Below are positions 56,701 through 64,000 of a stretch of 64,000 nucleotides of DNA, piece by piece (positions within the stretch are counted from its first letter, which is position 1; each line of letters starts with the position of its first letter). This stretch comes from an uncultured Pseudomonadales bacterium (GTDB lineage Bacteria > Pseudomonadota > Gammaproteobacteria > Pseudomonadales > Cellvibrionaceae): assembly GCA_947487765.1 (NCBI GenBank), contig CANKXO010000003.1:1-64000 (forward strand), read 5' to 3'. The notes under the pieces were generated by a model. The model saw only the letters and a list, made by a program, of their open reading frames with translations. It did no database searches and had not been told where the DNA came from. The position numbers were made by a program, and so were the translations under genes.

Positions 56701-56839
56701 ACGTTTCGTTAATAACACCACGTATGGTTGCATTTTCTGCAGCTGGAGCATCATTATTATTGCCTCCACCGCCTCCTCCACACGCTGTAATGGCAATGGA
56801 CGCACCGACCAAGGTGGCTAAAGATGTAATCTTATTCAT
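53780..56839 (-). CDS. multi-CHRD-domain lipoprotein
   Basis: A 1019-residue surface lipoprotein. The lipobox ends in C20 (AITAC), followed by six glycines and a repeat-rich spacer at 47-74 with five LPS-x-x units. Then come six CHRD-type domains of roughly 130-150 residues, each with a VHIHxGFAGxNG motif and a GGxYINVHSAANxGGELRGQ motif, and a seventh, degenerate copy at the C-terminus that has lost both. CHRD domains were first seen in chordin; bacterial members are of unknown role. The histidine pairs could bind metal, but this is speculation. It is cell-envelope attached and possibly exposed. The ECF sigma operon lies on the other side of a 506-bp gap, transcribed away from it. Confidence 0.9.
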   Translation of the reverse strand: MNKITSLATLVGASIAITACGGGGGGNNNDAPAAENATIRGVINETLPSESLPSAVLPSAVLPSVALPSASLPSSEVDETPTAIEAVRTVNVTLQSDQEVGVTPFTNPGANQNLTAIAEIVVDTSVTPATVTARVTAANLDTGDDITMVHIHSGFAGRNGPVILGLQETGADTNIFEAPINSTLDADDLAAFLSGGLYFNLHTASNPAGQLRGQIFTDDVDVVRSELESQQEVLTAGLPVERDTSGVGYFTYNTEAGEDTVIANLQVTGFQPELDIPDGPVHVHAGFAGANGGIIFPLDNVLTDGVNAAPEGVFWSSRLDAAIRNRNGLLNGGYYFNAHSAANPGGEVRGQILPGTASVERVVIETQQEIPAVSTPSANGVGGIGYITTNGNDLVRANVQVDGFIPALDGAPSPVHIHRGFAGDTGGIQVVLTDVTLDPDGPEVPADTFFSSVGNDITGFVIGDYNQGRNYINVHSAANASGEIRGQITPADTQAIRAELQGEQEPQGIDAAANPDATGIAYVTIDSAIPTNPSVVINASVSGFDADLAGNAQGPIHLHRGFAGANGPIAFGAVQGLLETDVDSNIFETAEPVLSSAFAGSVADDAANLLNGGFYINVHSAANGGGELRGQITPENVQAVRVELQSEQEPQGLTDAAANPDAAGTAFVTINTNTPTDPSVLVNARVRGFTAELGSPQGPVHLHRGFAGQNGGIAIGALQGVNEVTAGTVFESTVATPVSQFAQGATPVETSVDTSNLLNGGFYINVHSAANGGGELRGQVVPRGVDAIRIELQGQQENPPIENAAGISGVAYATVIESADQAVFNASVVGFTPELASAPATVGPVHVHSAFAGVNGPVVLPLLPLDDTAPLVVFNGVADLSDSGFDQLLRGGNYINVHSAANPGGELRGQVIPSNSRALRAELDGTQVLPSADDTLATGVGYLTVTDFANGQFLSNVTIDGLNADNVSVNVGGNNNVPFVDLEVGATEGAFTSPVGPVRSLNGILNGAYSFQAEGTEVE

Positions 56840-57345
56840 ATAAACTAACCTCTCGTATTATTGGAAATAGCTATTTGCTACTTGTATTTTCAGTCGTTTG
56901 AAAATCGTAAGTTAGTACGCAGAAAAGAGAGGGCGGTTTAAAAAAAACCGATTGTAAATTTTTATGAAAAGAATAGTTTTAAATATCGAATAGCCAGTAA
57001 CAAAAAGATAAGAAGGATTTGTCAGCAGTTTATTATAAGAGTTCAAAATTAGCCTAAAAATAATTAAAAATTAAGCCATAAACCATAATTTAAACAAAAC
57101 AGTCACTTAAATATCACATAAATATCACGGAAAAACGACGCAAACAATTAATATACTCTACATCTCACAAACTGATAATTTATCACCTTAAAATAAAAAT
57201 AAATTTTTATCGAATAATATCGAACACTGGGGTGTTAACTATATAGGCGAGCGGATTGGCGGCCTAATCAGGGCTAAACCCCAAAGAAAACACTAAGACG
57301 ATAGTAACAGCCTATTTAACAGTATAACTAAAAGAGAGAACAACA
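56840..57345. other. 506-bp divergent intergenic region
   Basis: AT-rich region between the CHRD lipoprotein and the first yceI gene, expected to hold both promoters. It contains a small hairpin CGGTTT/AAACCG (56934-56950), a direct repeat AAATATCAC spaced by two bases (57109-57128 region), and an AACAC/GTGTT inverted repeat (57223-57236). The leader from about 57240 is GC-richer and can form a short stem (GATTGGC with GCC-T-AATC). I cannot match it to a known riboswitch. An ECF-dependent promoter may lie here but I could not define one. Confidence 0.4.
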
Positions 57346-57939
57346 ATGAAAAAAGCACTACTAGTTTTTAGCCTAATAGCGGGATTAACGGCTTTTAACA
57401 CTTATACAAGCGCTGCTTCAAATGCACAATGGAGTTTATCCGCTGACGAATCCAAAGTTGCTTACGGCTCAATCAAAAAGAATTCTGTAGGAGAAGTTAA
57501 CCATTTTAAAACCATTTCAGGACATATTGACAAAAGTGGAAATGCAGAGGTAATTATTGACATTACTTCTGTTGAAACATTTATCGACATCCGCAATCAA
57601 CGCATGATAAAACATATTTTCGACGCTAACACTCCTGAAGCCACACTTAAATCCACTATCGACCTTCAAGAAATTAAAAAACTCGAACCCGGACAGACAA
57701 CTTCAATTGATATTGAAGGCACATTATTATTATCTGGAAAAACGATTGATATAGAAACCACAATATTCATTGCGAGCTTAGGTAAAAGTAAATTTATAGC
57801 AACAACCGACGAAATGATTATGGTAAAAACAGAAGAGCTTGGCATTAACGAAGGCGTTGACATGTTAATGAAACTAGCAAAATTGGATGGCATTACACGA
57901 GTCGTACCTGTTTCATTGCGCATGGTCTTTGAAAAGTAA
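57346..57939 (+). CDS. YceI family periplasmic protein
   Basis: A 197-residue exported YceI-domain protein; the family is a lipocalin-like barrel that binds isoprenoid lipids such as polyprenyl or quinone chains. The signal peptide ends TYTSAAS. The opening WSLSADESKVAYGSIKKNSVGEVNHF, the VETFIDIRNQRM segment and C-terminal VVPVSLRMVFEK are characteristic. It is about two-thirds identical by eye to the N-terminal 195 residues of the next gene, a tandem duplication. Ribosome site GAGAG. It is the first gene of a probable operon with the ECF sigma factor. Confidence 0.92.
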   Translation: MKKALLVFSLIAGLTAFNTYTSAASNAQWSLSADESKVAYGSIKKNSVGEVNHFKTISGHIDKSGNAEVIIDITSVETFIDIRNQRMIKHIFDANTPEATLKSTIDLQEIKKLEPGQTTSIDIEGTLLLSGKTIDIETTIFIASLGKSKFIATTDEMIMVKTEELGINEGVDMLMKLAKLDGITRVVPVSLRMVFEK

Positions 57940-57975
57940 TTTAAAAAACAACTAAAACGTAGGCAGAATAAAGAA

Positions 57976-58917
57976 ATGAAAAGCTTATTAACGTATATCT
58001 TTCTATTTTCCACATTAACGAGCATTAATAGTTATGCAGAAAAACTTACCCTCTGGACATTATCTTCTAACGAATCAAAGGTCGCTTATGGCTCGATCAA
58101 AAAAAATAGCGTCGGAGAAGTAAACCATTTCAAGAATACATCCGGCTCAATTAATAGTAACGGAGAGGTGAAAATAGACATTGATGTTACATCCGTAGAA
58201 ACGTTTATTGACATTCGTAACCAACGGATGCTGAAACATATTTTCGATAAAAACGCGCCAACTGCACAATTAAAAACTGCTATTGATAGAGCGGAGATCA
58301 GCAAATTATTACCCGGCCAAACAACGTCTCTTGATGTTACCGGCACATTAACACTGTCTGGGCAATCTGTTGAAATAGAAACTTCTATATTTATTGCTCG
58401 ACTAAACAAAAATCGTTTATTGGCAACAAGCGATGAAATAATAATGGTGAAAACAGAGGAACTGGGTGTAAATGATGGCGTTGATCAATTAATGGAACTG
58501 GCAAAACTCAACAGCATTACTCGCGTTGTACCAGTCACATTGCGTTTAGTATTTGATAAAAGTCAGGCAACTGCTGCTGCAGTTAAAAGCCAGACAACAA
58601 TTGCAGTTGCAGGTAATGCCAAGGCCGGAAAAAAACTCTATCGACAATGTAAAGCATGTCATCAATCAAAAAAAGAAGTGAATAGTGTTGGGCCACATTT
58701 AGTGAATATTATTGGTCGTCCAGCAGGTACTATCGATGGTTTTGCATATTCTGATGCCATAAAAAATTCTGGAATAATCTGGACTGTATCGAGCCTACAA
58801 TCATTCTTAGAAAACCCGCAAGCAGCAGTACCGGGAAACAGTATGCCCTTTGGAGGGATCAGCAATACAGAGGATATTCAAAACCTGATTGCTTATCTGG
58901 AATCCATTAGTAAATAG
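57976..58917 (+). CDS. YceI domain fused to cytochrome c
   Basis: A 313-residue exported fusion. The signal peptide ends NSYA. The YceI domain (about 25-195) is paralogous to the preceding gene product. After a short Ala-rich linker comes a class I cytochrome c domain (about 212-312) with heme motif C225-K-A-C228-H229 and the distal methionine M290 in PGNSMPFGG. A lipid-binding barrel joined to an electron carrier suggests redox chemistry on an isoprenoid such as a quinone in the periplasm; that is inference. The ECF sigma gene follows 24 bp later. Confidence 0.92.
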   Translation: MKSLLTYIFLFSTLTSINSYAEKLTLWTLSSNESKVAYGSIKKNSVGEVNHFKNTSGSINSNGEVKIDIDVTSVETFIDIRNQRMLKHIFDKNAPTAQLKTAIDRAEISKLLPGQTTSLDVTGTLTLSGQSVEIETSIFIARLNKNRLLATSDEIIMVKTEELGVNDGVDQLMELAKLNSITRVVPVTLRLVFDKSQATAAAVKSQTTIAVAGNAKAGKKLYRQCKACHQSKKEVNSVGPHLVNIIGRPAGTIDGFAYSDAIKNSGIIWTVSSLQSFLENPQAAVPGNSMPFGGISNTEDIQNLIAYLESISK

Positions 58918-58941
58918 CCGCTATAATTAGTCACTTGATGT

Positions 58942-59484
58942 ATGAATAGACCAATACTTGATATGTTCTGGAAAAATAGCGCCATTAAAGAAATCAAAAA
59001 GGGGATTAAAGAATTATTCCCTAGACTGTGGCGTTATTGCTTCATACTATCAGCCAATACGGAACGTGCAAATGATCTTGCTCAGTCCACTTGCCTTCGA
59101 GCATTGGAAAAATCACATCAATATACGGCAGGAACAGAACTGGATCGCTGGCTTTTTCGTATAGCCAAAAACATTTGGCTAAATGAATTACGCTCTGATG
59201 CCGTCAGAGATGTAGGAGGGATGCCGCCTGTTGAGGAGATTGACCTTCCGGATCACTCTCCAGGACCTGAATCAAATTTGATTAATAAGGAAGTATTACT
59301 GAGTGTGATGTCTCTACCAGAGGCACAAAGAATCGTTGTGGGGTTAGTGTATATCGAAGGGTATAGCTATGGCGAAGCTGCCAAAATACTCGACATACCT
59401 GTCGGGACAGTCATGAGCCGCCTGTCCACCGCCCGCTTAAAGTTGGCAAAAAAACTTAAGCCTCACCAGAGTGATGCAATATGA
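58942..59484 (+). CDS. ECF-type RNA polymerase sigma factor
   Basis: A 180-residue extracytoplasmic-function sigma factor with region 2 at about 28-90 (RANDLAQSTCLRALE, LDRWLFRIAKNIWLNELR) and region 4 at about 118-172 (LPEAQRIVVGLVYIEGYSYGEAAKIL, GTVMSRLSTARLKLAKKL). Its stop overlaps the next start by four bases (ATGA). It directs transcription of a regulon that probably includes its own operon, hence the YceI genes; the CHRD gene is another candidate. Confidence 0.93.
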   Translation: MNRPILDMFWKNSAIKEIKKGIKELFPRLWRYCFILSANTERANDLAQSTCLRALEKSHQYTAGTELDRWLFRIAKNIWLNELRSDAVRDVGGMPPVEEIDLPDHSPGPESNLINKEVLLSVMSLPEAQRIVVGLVYIEGYSYGEAAKILDIPVGTVMSRLSTARLKLAKKLKPHQSDAI

Positions 59485-60224
59485 ATAAGCATATCGAATT
59501 TAGCGACGAAGAATTAACTGCCTACCTTGATGGGGAGCATGAGTATGTGCGCGCAGAAGAAATTAATCGTGCACTGAGCCATGATCAAACATTGCGAGCA
59601 CGACTGGAACAACTTTCTGTCAGTAAAGAAGAATTACAATCTGCATTTGATGATTTACTTGACCACGCTCCACCGTTAGCACCTGAAAGTATCGATACAC
59701 CATCTCCTTGGAAAATGTCTATCGGTGCGGCAGCGGCTATTGCCGTCATTTGCTTCAGCCTTGGCTGGGGAATAAATCATTTACCGACAACACATTCTGT
59801 CAGCGGCTGGAAAAATTATGCAGCGGTTTATCAGGCACTCTATATTAATAGCACGCTGTCTCACATTAATAACACAGAAGAACACAAAATTAATGAGCTA
59901 AAGCGTGTATCTCTGGCCTTAGGTAAGGATATCAACCTGCCAGATTTAAGCTCATTCAAACAACTTGACTACAAGCGTGCACAAATACTGGGCTATGAAG
60001 GACAACCTTTGATTCAATTGGCTTTTTTATCATCGGTCGATGCCCCGATTGCCCTATGCATTATGAGAACAAAGCAATTAAAAGAAGCCGGAGTAAGTTT
60101 ATCTGAGATAGAAGGAATGAGCGCAGCATCATGGGAGAAAGACGGATATGCTTATTTATTAATTGGCGGAAATGATTCCATGCTAATTAAAGATACCGCC
60201 AATAAATTTGCATCGTATCTATAA
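59481..60224 (+). CDS. transmembrane anti-sigma factor
   Basis: A 247-residue protein with an N-terminal cytoplasmic anti-sigma region (FSDEELTAYLDGEHEYVRAEEINRAL), one membrane helix at about 82-98 (IGAAAAIAVICFSLGWG) and a periplasmic domain of about 145 residues. No zinc-binding HxxxCxxC motif is present. It is translationally coupled to the sigma factor. The periplasmic part likely senses the envelope signal. Confidence 0.88.
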   Translation: MNKHIEFSDEELTAYLDGEHEYVRAEEINRALSHDQTLRARLEQLSVSKEELQSAFDDLLDHAPPLAPESIDTPSPWKMSIGAAAAIAVICFSLGWGINHLPTTHSVSGWKNYAAVYQALYINSTLSHINNTEEHKINELKRVSLALGKDINLPDLSSFKQLDYKRAQILGYEGQPLIQLAFLSSVDAPIALCIMRTKQLKEAGVSLSEIEGMSAASWEKDGYAYLLIGGNDSMLIKDTANKFASYL

Positions 60225-60236
60225 GTACCAGCCACA

Positions 60237-60953
60237 TTAGCTATTTTCATTTGGAGATAAATGAATATGATCTGTATTGATATCTACAGACTGTACTGCT
60301 TCTTTATCCCCTGTCTGCAACAAATCGACCCCCACATTAGCAAGCGATAATTCCGAAGTATCCACCTCTGCCGGAATAACTTTTTTTCTTTCAGCATCTT
60401 TTAATAGAGATTCTCCATAGGGCGTTAGCTCCCAGTCCAGACTCTCCATATCAACTGCCGGAGCAGAAACCGCTATCCTCTCATCATCATTAAGCAAATT
60501 GCCTTCTTGAGGCAAAACGGCTAAATGATCAACGTTGACGTCAACAACTGGCTCAGCTTCTGACTTTTTCTTTTTGTCAGCCAGCAAACTGCCAACAGGG
60601 GCCAGTTTCCATTGTTCTGTTTCAGAAATAGAATCTATATTAGAAGAGGCATCGCTTGTGGATTTTTTTGCCTCCGCCGGCATATCGGCTTTGGTAGATT
60701 TATGAACTGGCTCAGCTTTTTTAGGGGATTCTACAACAACGACGATGCCGGCTTGATGCAATATCGTTTTATACCTTTCCGCCTCATCAAGAGAAATATT
60801 ACTTTTTAATGGGACAGGTTTCCCCACAAATAAACTATCGATGCGTGCATCATCAACGTTAAACAACTTCTTCAATTTTTGCTTAACGTCGAGCACATTT
60901 TTGCCGAGAACAATATCACCACGGAATACTACAGAATAATGCTTATCAGTCAT
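60237..60953 (-). CDS. repeat-containing protein of unknown function
   Basis: A 238-residue acidic soluble protein I do not recognise. Residues 1-75 form a compact alpha/beta domain (YSVVFRGDIVLGKNVLDVKQKLKKLF), which might be a small interaction module. The rest has about five degenerate repeats of 25-40 residues with the core L-x-P-x-G-x-x-L-L-x-D: QWKLAPVGSLLAD, HLAVLPQEGNLLND, DWELTPYGESLLKD, ELSLANVGVDLLQT and a shortened HIHLSPNE at the end. Several are preceded by a VDxN/VDxE segment. No signal peptide or membrane helix. It is 9 bp downstream of cysE, so likely co-transcribed. Confidence 0.6.
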   Translation of the reverse strand: MTDKHYSVVFRGDIVLGKNVLDVKQKLKKLFNVDDARIDSLFVGKPVPLKSNISLDEAERYKTILHQAGIVVVVESPKKAEPVHKSTKADMPAEAKKSTSDASSNIDSISETEQWKLAPVGSLLADKKKKSEAEPVVDVNVDHLAVLPQEGNLLNDDERIAVSAPAVDMESLDWELTPYGESLLKDAERKKVIPAEVDTSELSLANVGVDLLQTGDKEAVQSVDINTDHIHLSPNENS

Positions 60954-60961
60954 GGCAAATG

Positions 60962-61789
60962 CTACTCGTCGTCAATAGTATGATCCATCTCCAAAGAAGG
61001 CATATTTTTGTGGACCCGGCCAATCTGCTTGGCTGGCACACCGGCTACGGTGGTATGCGCTGGGACATCCTCTAACACTATACTACCAGCACCTACCTTG
61101 GCACCCTCTCCCACCTCGATATTACCTAACAACTTAGAACCCGCACTGAGTAGCACTCCACGACGAATAGTTGGGTGTCGCTTGCATCGGCTTGAGCCTG
61201 AACCACCTAAGGTAACAGCGTGCAGTATAGACACATCATCTTCCACAACCACTGTTTCACCAATAACTAGACCTGTTGCATGATCCAACATAATGCCAGA
61301 ACCCAATCGCGCAGCTGGATGAATATCAACATCAAACAACTCAGCTACTCTATGCTGTATATACAGGGCTAAAAGTTCTCTACCCTGGACCCACAACCAA
61401 TGAGCTATACGATAAGATTGGATGGCATGAAAGCCTTTAAAATAAAGCAAGGGAATAATGTACTGCTCACAAGCGGGATCACGAGTGTAATGAGCCAGCA
61501 AGTCTCCCAACATTTGATCAACAATATCAGGCTGATCATTAAATGCTTCATCAAAGACAGAATGTAAGGTCATTGCTGGAACAGCACTGTTTGCCAAGCG
61601 ACTTGCCAAATAGAAACTAATGGCATCTCTAAAGCTTTTATGGTTTAACACATTACTATGATAGAAGCTGGCCATCACTGGCTGTGCATCACTGGCTGCA
61701 CTCGCCTCCTCAAGGATGGATTGCCATATAGCGGCTTGGCGCTTTTCAGCCTTATGAATCGGGCTAACAGGTGACAGGGAGCTTGTCAT
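60962..61789 (-). CDS. cysE: serine O-acetyltransferase
   Basis: CysE acetylates serine in the first step of cysteine synthesis. At 275 residues it is the long CysE type with a helical N-terminal domain and a left-handed beta-helix. The catalytic segment DIHPAARLGSGIMLDHATGLVIGE and the VTLGGSG and GAGSIVLEDVPAHTTVAGVPAK hexapeptide regions are intact. The length and helical N-terminus separate it from shorter maltose-O-acetyltransferase relatives. Confidence 0.96.
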   Translation of the reverse strand: MTSSLSPVSPIHKAEKRQAAIWQSILEEASAASDAQPVMASFYHSNVLNHKSFRDAISFYLASRLANSAVPAMTLHSVFDEAFNDQPDIVDQMLGDLLAHYTRDPACEQYIIPLLYFKGFHAIQSYRIAHWLWVQGRELLALYIQHRVAELFDVDIHPAARLGSGIMLDHATGLVIGETVVVEDDVSILHAVTLGGSGSSRCKRHPTIRRGVLLSAGSKLLGNIEVGEGAKVGAGSIVLEDVPAHTTVAGVPAKQIGRVHKNMPSLEMDHTIDDE

Positions 61790-61807
61790 ATTATGTCTTT
61801 AAACCCT

Positions 61808-62530
61808 TTAGGTTTTAGGATTAATGGAGTCTAGTATAAAGCGCTCATACAATTCATCAAGATGTTGTAGCACTGTGTCTTTTTCTAGGACATCACATTG
61901 CCCCAAGTGGTTCGCCAAATGTTTGAGTGACCATTGCTGTTCATAGCGCTCAGCTACGGGGCGATAGCTTAAATGCCAGGGCTCAGGCATCACACCATTA
62001 TTGTCTTCAATATAAGGGAAAAAGAAGGCTGGCGCCGCTGGGTCACGCAAATATTCTTGTAACCAAGTGATCATAGGTGCAAAAGGCCCACCCCCCATAT
62101 ATTCGTCAGGGGTTAATTGCAGCTGGTAATCATCGGATATTGCAGCTTTATCATAAATATCCATATCTGTACCCCAATGATGACGAGAAGCACCTGGCAA
62201 GGCGGACCAGCGTAGCACACGCTCCACTTTCTCTAACGCCGACAAACACTGAATATCTAACTCGCAGCCATTATCATCTAAAATGGGGCGCTTCCCTGAA
62301 AGCTTGGCATTCCAAATCAACTGTTGCCTATCAAAACTCCGGTAAGCACTGGCTAGAGTCAGCTGAAACCCTGCATCCTGTGCGGCTTGCATCAGGCACT
62401 GCCAAGGCTCAATAACATCAATATGGAGTCTCATAGCGCCATCGACCAGCCGTGTATGGCTATCAAGATACCCAAAAGCAGCTGCATACTGGCCGTCAGC
62501 CTCACTCATACCATCACCAACCCTAGGCAT
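61808..62530 (-). CDS. M15 family D-alanyl-D-alanine carboxypeptidase-like protein
   Basis: A 240-residue VanY/M15B-type zinc peptidase. The metal site is complete: S-R-H-H-W-G-T-D (SxHxxGxxxD-type) plus EPWHLSY (ExWH). It also has the LASAYRSFDRQQLIWNAKLSG segment typical of the family. There is no signal peptide, unlike most peptidoglycan DD-carboxypeptidases, so it may be cytoplasmic. The start is uncertain: ATG at 62530 or the eighth codon. It is 18 bp upstream of cysE. Confidence 0.88.
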   Translation of the reverse strand: MPRVGDGMSEADGQYAAAFGYLDSHTRLVDGAMRLHIDVIEPWQCLMQAAQDAGFQLTLASAYRSFDRQQLIWNAKLSGKRPILDDNGCELDIQCLSALEKVERVLRWSALPGASRHHWGTDMDIYDKAAISDDYQLQLTPDEYMGGGPFAPMITWLQEYLRDPAAPAFFFPYIEDNNGVMPEPWHLSYRPVAERYEQQWSLKHLANHLGQCDVLEKDTVLQHLDELYERFILDSINPKT

Positions 62531-62662
62531 TCATAAATAAATAATGCCCCATAAGACCTGAACAAATGCTTCCCTCTCTTATTTCAAATAATGTATAGTT
62601 GAGGCGATACTTCTGACATAATAGAAGTCACAAATAACAATAATAATACTTGAGGTCACTCT

Positions 62663-62929
62663 ATGAGTAGAGAGCACAGTGATTTACTCAAACTAAAAAA
62701 TCTAGGCTCTGCATCCGTTAATATTTTACATGCCGTTGGTATCAATAGCTATGCGGACCTACAGCAGGTGGGGCCTGTTGAAACATATAGGCGTATTAAG
62801 AATCGAGATATTCATGTATCTAAAGTCATGCTCTATGCCTTACAAGGCGCATTATTAGACACGCATTGGAACGAATTAGAACCCGATCTCAAACACCAAT
62901 TACTGGAAGATGCTGGAGAAGAGCATTAA
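62663..62929 (+). CDS. TfoX C-terminal domain protein
   Basis: An 88-residue protein matching only the C-terminal helix-hairpin-helix-like domain of TfoX/Sxy: LKNLGSASVNILHAVGINSYADLQQVGPVETYRRIK. Stand-alone copies are common and uncharacterised. TfoX as a whole regulates competence genes; lacking the N-terminal domain, this protein cannot be assumed to do so. The ribosome site is TTGAGG, and it is divergent from the M15 gene. Confidence 0.8.
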   Translation: MSREHSDLLKLKNLGSASVNILHAVGINSYADLQQVGPVETYRRIKNRDIHVSKVMLYALQGALLDTHWNELEPDLKHQLLEDAGEEH

Positions 62930-63078
62930 CCCCCCACTTAATTGTTTAAGAGAACTTAATACGTTACCTGTATACGACAAAACCCTCACCCTTTGCTTTT
63001 CACGAATAAACGTTAAAAGCTTCTCTAGCTATTGAATTTTTATCACTAGCACTCATCATAGAATGAACGAAATAATCC

Positions 63079-63103
63079 AATAAGCCCCTACGGGGTACTT
63101 ATT
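63079..63103 (+). promoter_or_regulatory. hairpin in the htpX leader
   Basis: AATAAG-CCCC-TAC-GGGG-TA-CTTATT forms a ten-pair stem with a two-base bulge (TA), 27 bp upstream of the htpX start and followed by ATCATTTTT. It may be a terminator/attenuator or an mRNA structure. I could not define a heat-shock promoter. Confidence 0.45.
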
Positions 63104-63129
63104 ATCATTTTTAATTATCTGAGGTAACT

Positions 63130-64000
63130 ATGTTACGTATCGGTCTGTTTTTATTAACAAATTTGGCAGTTATTATTGTTGCCAGCATTACCTTACAACT
63201 ATTGGGGGTAGAGCATTACCTACAAGGCTCTGGTCTAAATTTAACCAGCTTATTGATATTTTGCGCTATTTTTGGGTTTTCTGGCTCTTTAATATCTTTA
63301 TTTATCTCTAAGTGGATGGCTAAGCGCTCAACAGGCACAAAAATAATCGAACAGCCTAGCACTCCAGAAGAGCGCTGGCTTGTAGAAACGACTCGGGAGC
63401 TTGCAGAAAAAGCAGGTATTGGCATGCCAGAAGTCGGCATTTTCCCTGCACAGGAATCCAATGCATTTGCGACGGGCTGGAATAGGAATAATGCACTTGT
63501 CGCCGTTAGTCAGGGCTTACTTCAGCGTTTTAATCGCGATGAGGCACGCGCAGTTATCGCCCATGAAATTGGCCACGTAGCCAATGGGGATATGATCACC
63601 TTAAGTTTGATACAAGGCGTTGTGAATACATTTGTGATGTTCTTTGCTCGTATCATTGGCCATACGGTAGATCGTGCCGTTTTTAAAACGGAACGAGGCC
63701 ATGGTATTGGCTTTTATGTAGTGACATTTATTGCAGAAATGGTACTCGCTGTTTTAGCCAGTATTATCGTGATGAAATTTTCTCGCTACCGTGAATACCG
63801 TGCCGATGTCGCAGGCGCTAACCTAGCTGATCGAGGCGCCATGATAGGCGCATTGAACCGCTTATTGGCGGAACAAAAAGCGCAAATGCCTAGCTCCATG
63901 CCAGATACCATGCACGCCTTCGGCATTAGCAGTGGCTTTAAACAGAATTTTGCTAAATTGTTTGCCAGCCATCCTCCACTGGAAGACCGTATTCGAGCAT
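63130..64000 (+). CDS. htpX: membrane zinc metalloprotease HtpX (3 prime end cut by window)
   Basis: HtpX is an inner-membrane protease that works with FtsH in membrane-protein quality control. I read an open frame from ATG at 63130 to the window edge, 290 codons without a stop, about the full length of E. coli HtpX, so little is missing. Two N-terminal helices (about 3-25 and 38-60) precede the catalytic HEIGH at 145-149 and two more helices. The third zinc-ligand region [14 protein letters not shown] is present. The ribosome site is GAGGT. Confidence 0.95.
   Translation, partial: MLRIGLFLLTNLAVIIVASITLQLLGVEHYLQGSGLNLTSLLIFCAIFGFSGSLISLFISKWMAKRSTGTKIIEQPSTPEERWLVETTRELAEKAGIGMPEVGIFPAQESNAFATGWNRNNALVAVSQGLLQRFNRDEARAVIAHEIGHVANGDMITLSLIQGVVNTFVMFFARIIGHTVDRAVFKTERGHGIGFYVVTFIAEMVLAVLASIIVMKFSRYREYRADVAGANLADRGAMIGALNRLLAEQKAQMPSSMPDTMHAFGISSGFKQNFAKLFASHPPLEDRIRA

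Noticed and set aside
57237-57345. Riboswitch in the leader of the first yceI gene
   Set aside because: A short stem can be drawn, but the sequence does not match c-di-GMP, cobalamin or other riboswitch consensus I know.
62663-62929. Competence regulator TfoX/Sxy
   Set aside because: Only the C-terminal domain is present; without the N-terminal domain a competence role is unsupported.
63012-63060. Heat-shock (sigma-32) promoter for htpX
   Set aside because: TTGAA-like sequences occur, but no CCCCAT-type -10 lies at the right spacing.
1-64000. CRISPR arrays, tRNA genes, insertion sequences or prophage
   Set aside because: I saw no regularly spaced repeats, no cloverleaf with CCA end, no transposase or integrase motifs and no phage structural genes.

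Overview
This 64 kb window is chromosomal DNA of an AT-leaning gammaproteobacterium, most likely a marine Pseudomonadales/Cellvibrionales-type organism. The evidence is gene order. A minus-strand rRNA promoter and pre-16S leader abut PilZ, tyrS, an M23 peptidase, anmK, erpA, bactofilin and argC, as in Pseudomonas. The block lipA-lipB-DUF493-dacA-rlpA-mltB-rodA-mrdA-rlmH-rsfS-nadD-proA is also the classical gammaproteobacterial order. I see no phage, insertion sequence, CRISPR array or tRNA gene.

Layout. Bases 1-190 carry the rRNA operon promoter and leader, reading out of the window. Bases 247-8153 are the tyrS to argC housekeeping block. Bases 8352-12291 hold a ClC-type transporter, hemJ, hemL and a cupin. 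Bases 12312-23529 are the lipoate, cell-shape and peptidoglycan cluster ending in proA. Bases 23696-38063 are an accessory island: a YfiR-domain histidine kinase, a TonB-dependent receptor, a tandem-duplicated three-gene cassette (ThDP enzyme plus two different citrate synthase-like proteins), and a convergent REC-REC-PAS-GGDEF-EAL regulator. Bases 38342-41428 carry a glycine-zipper protein and a PhoPQ-like two-component system with a small PepSY-like gene. Bases 41487-47638 carry mtgA, an SDR, an RND exporter, ubiX and mpl. Bases 47963-53658 form a pyrophosphate-centred cluster (PPi-type phosphofructokinase, HD-GYP protein, membrane pyrophosphatase, soluble pyrophosphatase). Bases 53780-60224 hold a CHRD-repeat lipoprotein, two YceI proteins (one fused to cytochrome c) and an ECF sigma/anti-sigma pair. 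Bases 60237-64000 hold a repeat protein of unknown function, cysE, an M15 peptidase, a TfoX C-terminal-like protein and htpX, which is cut by the window edge.

The most unusual part is 23.7-38.1 kb. The receptor and YfiR-kinase look like an envelope uptake and sensing module. Each cassette copy encodes an acetolactate synthase-like carboligase/decarboxylase followed by two translationally coupled citrate synthase-fold proteins. By my hand alignment both of these lack the canonical His/His/Asp triad. The first copy is preceded by a perfect CRP consensus and, about 35 bp further on, a perfect LacI/GalR-type palindrome, an architecture that suggests catabolite control plus a specific inducer. I recognise no characterised pathway with this composition; its substrate and product are unknown.

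Limits: all family calls come from reading motifs, not from searches. Identity estimates and alignments are by eye.
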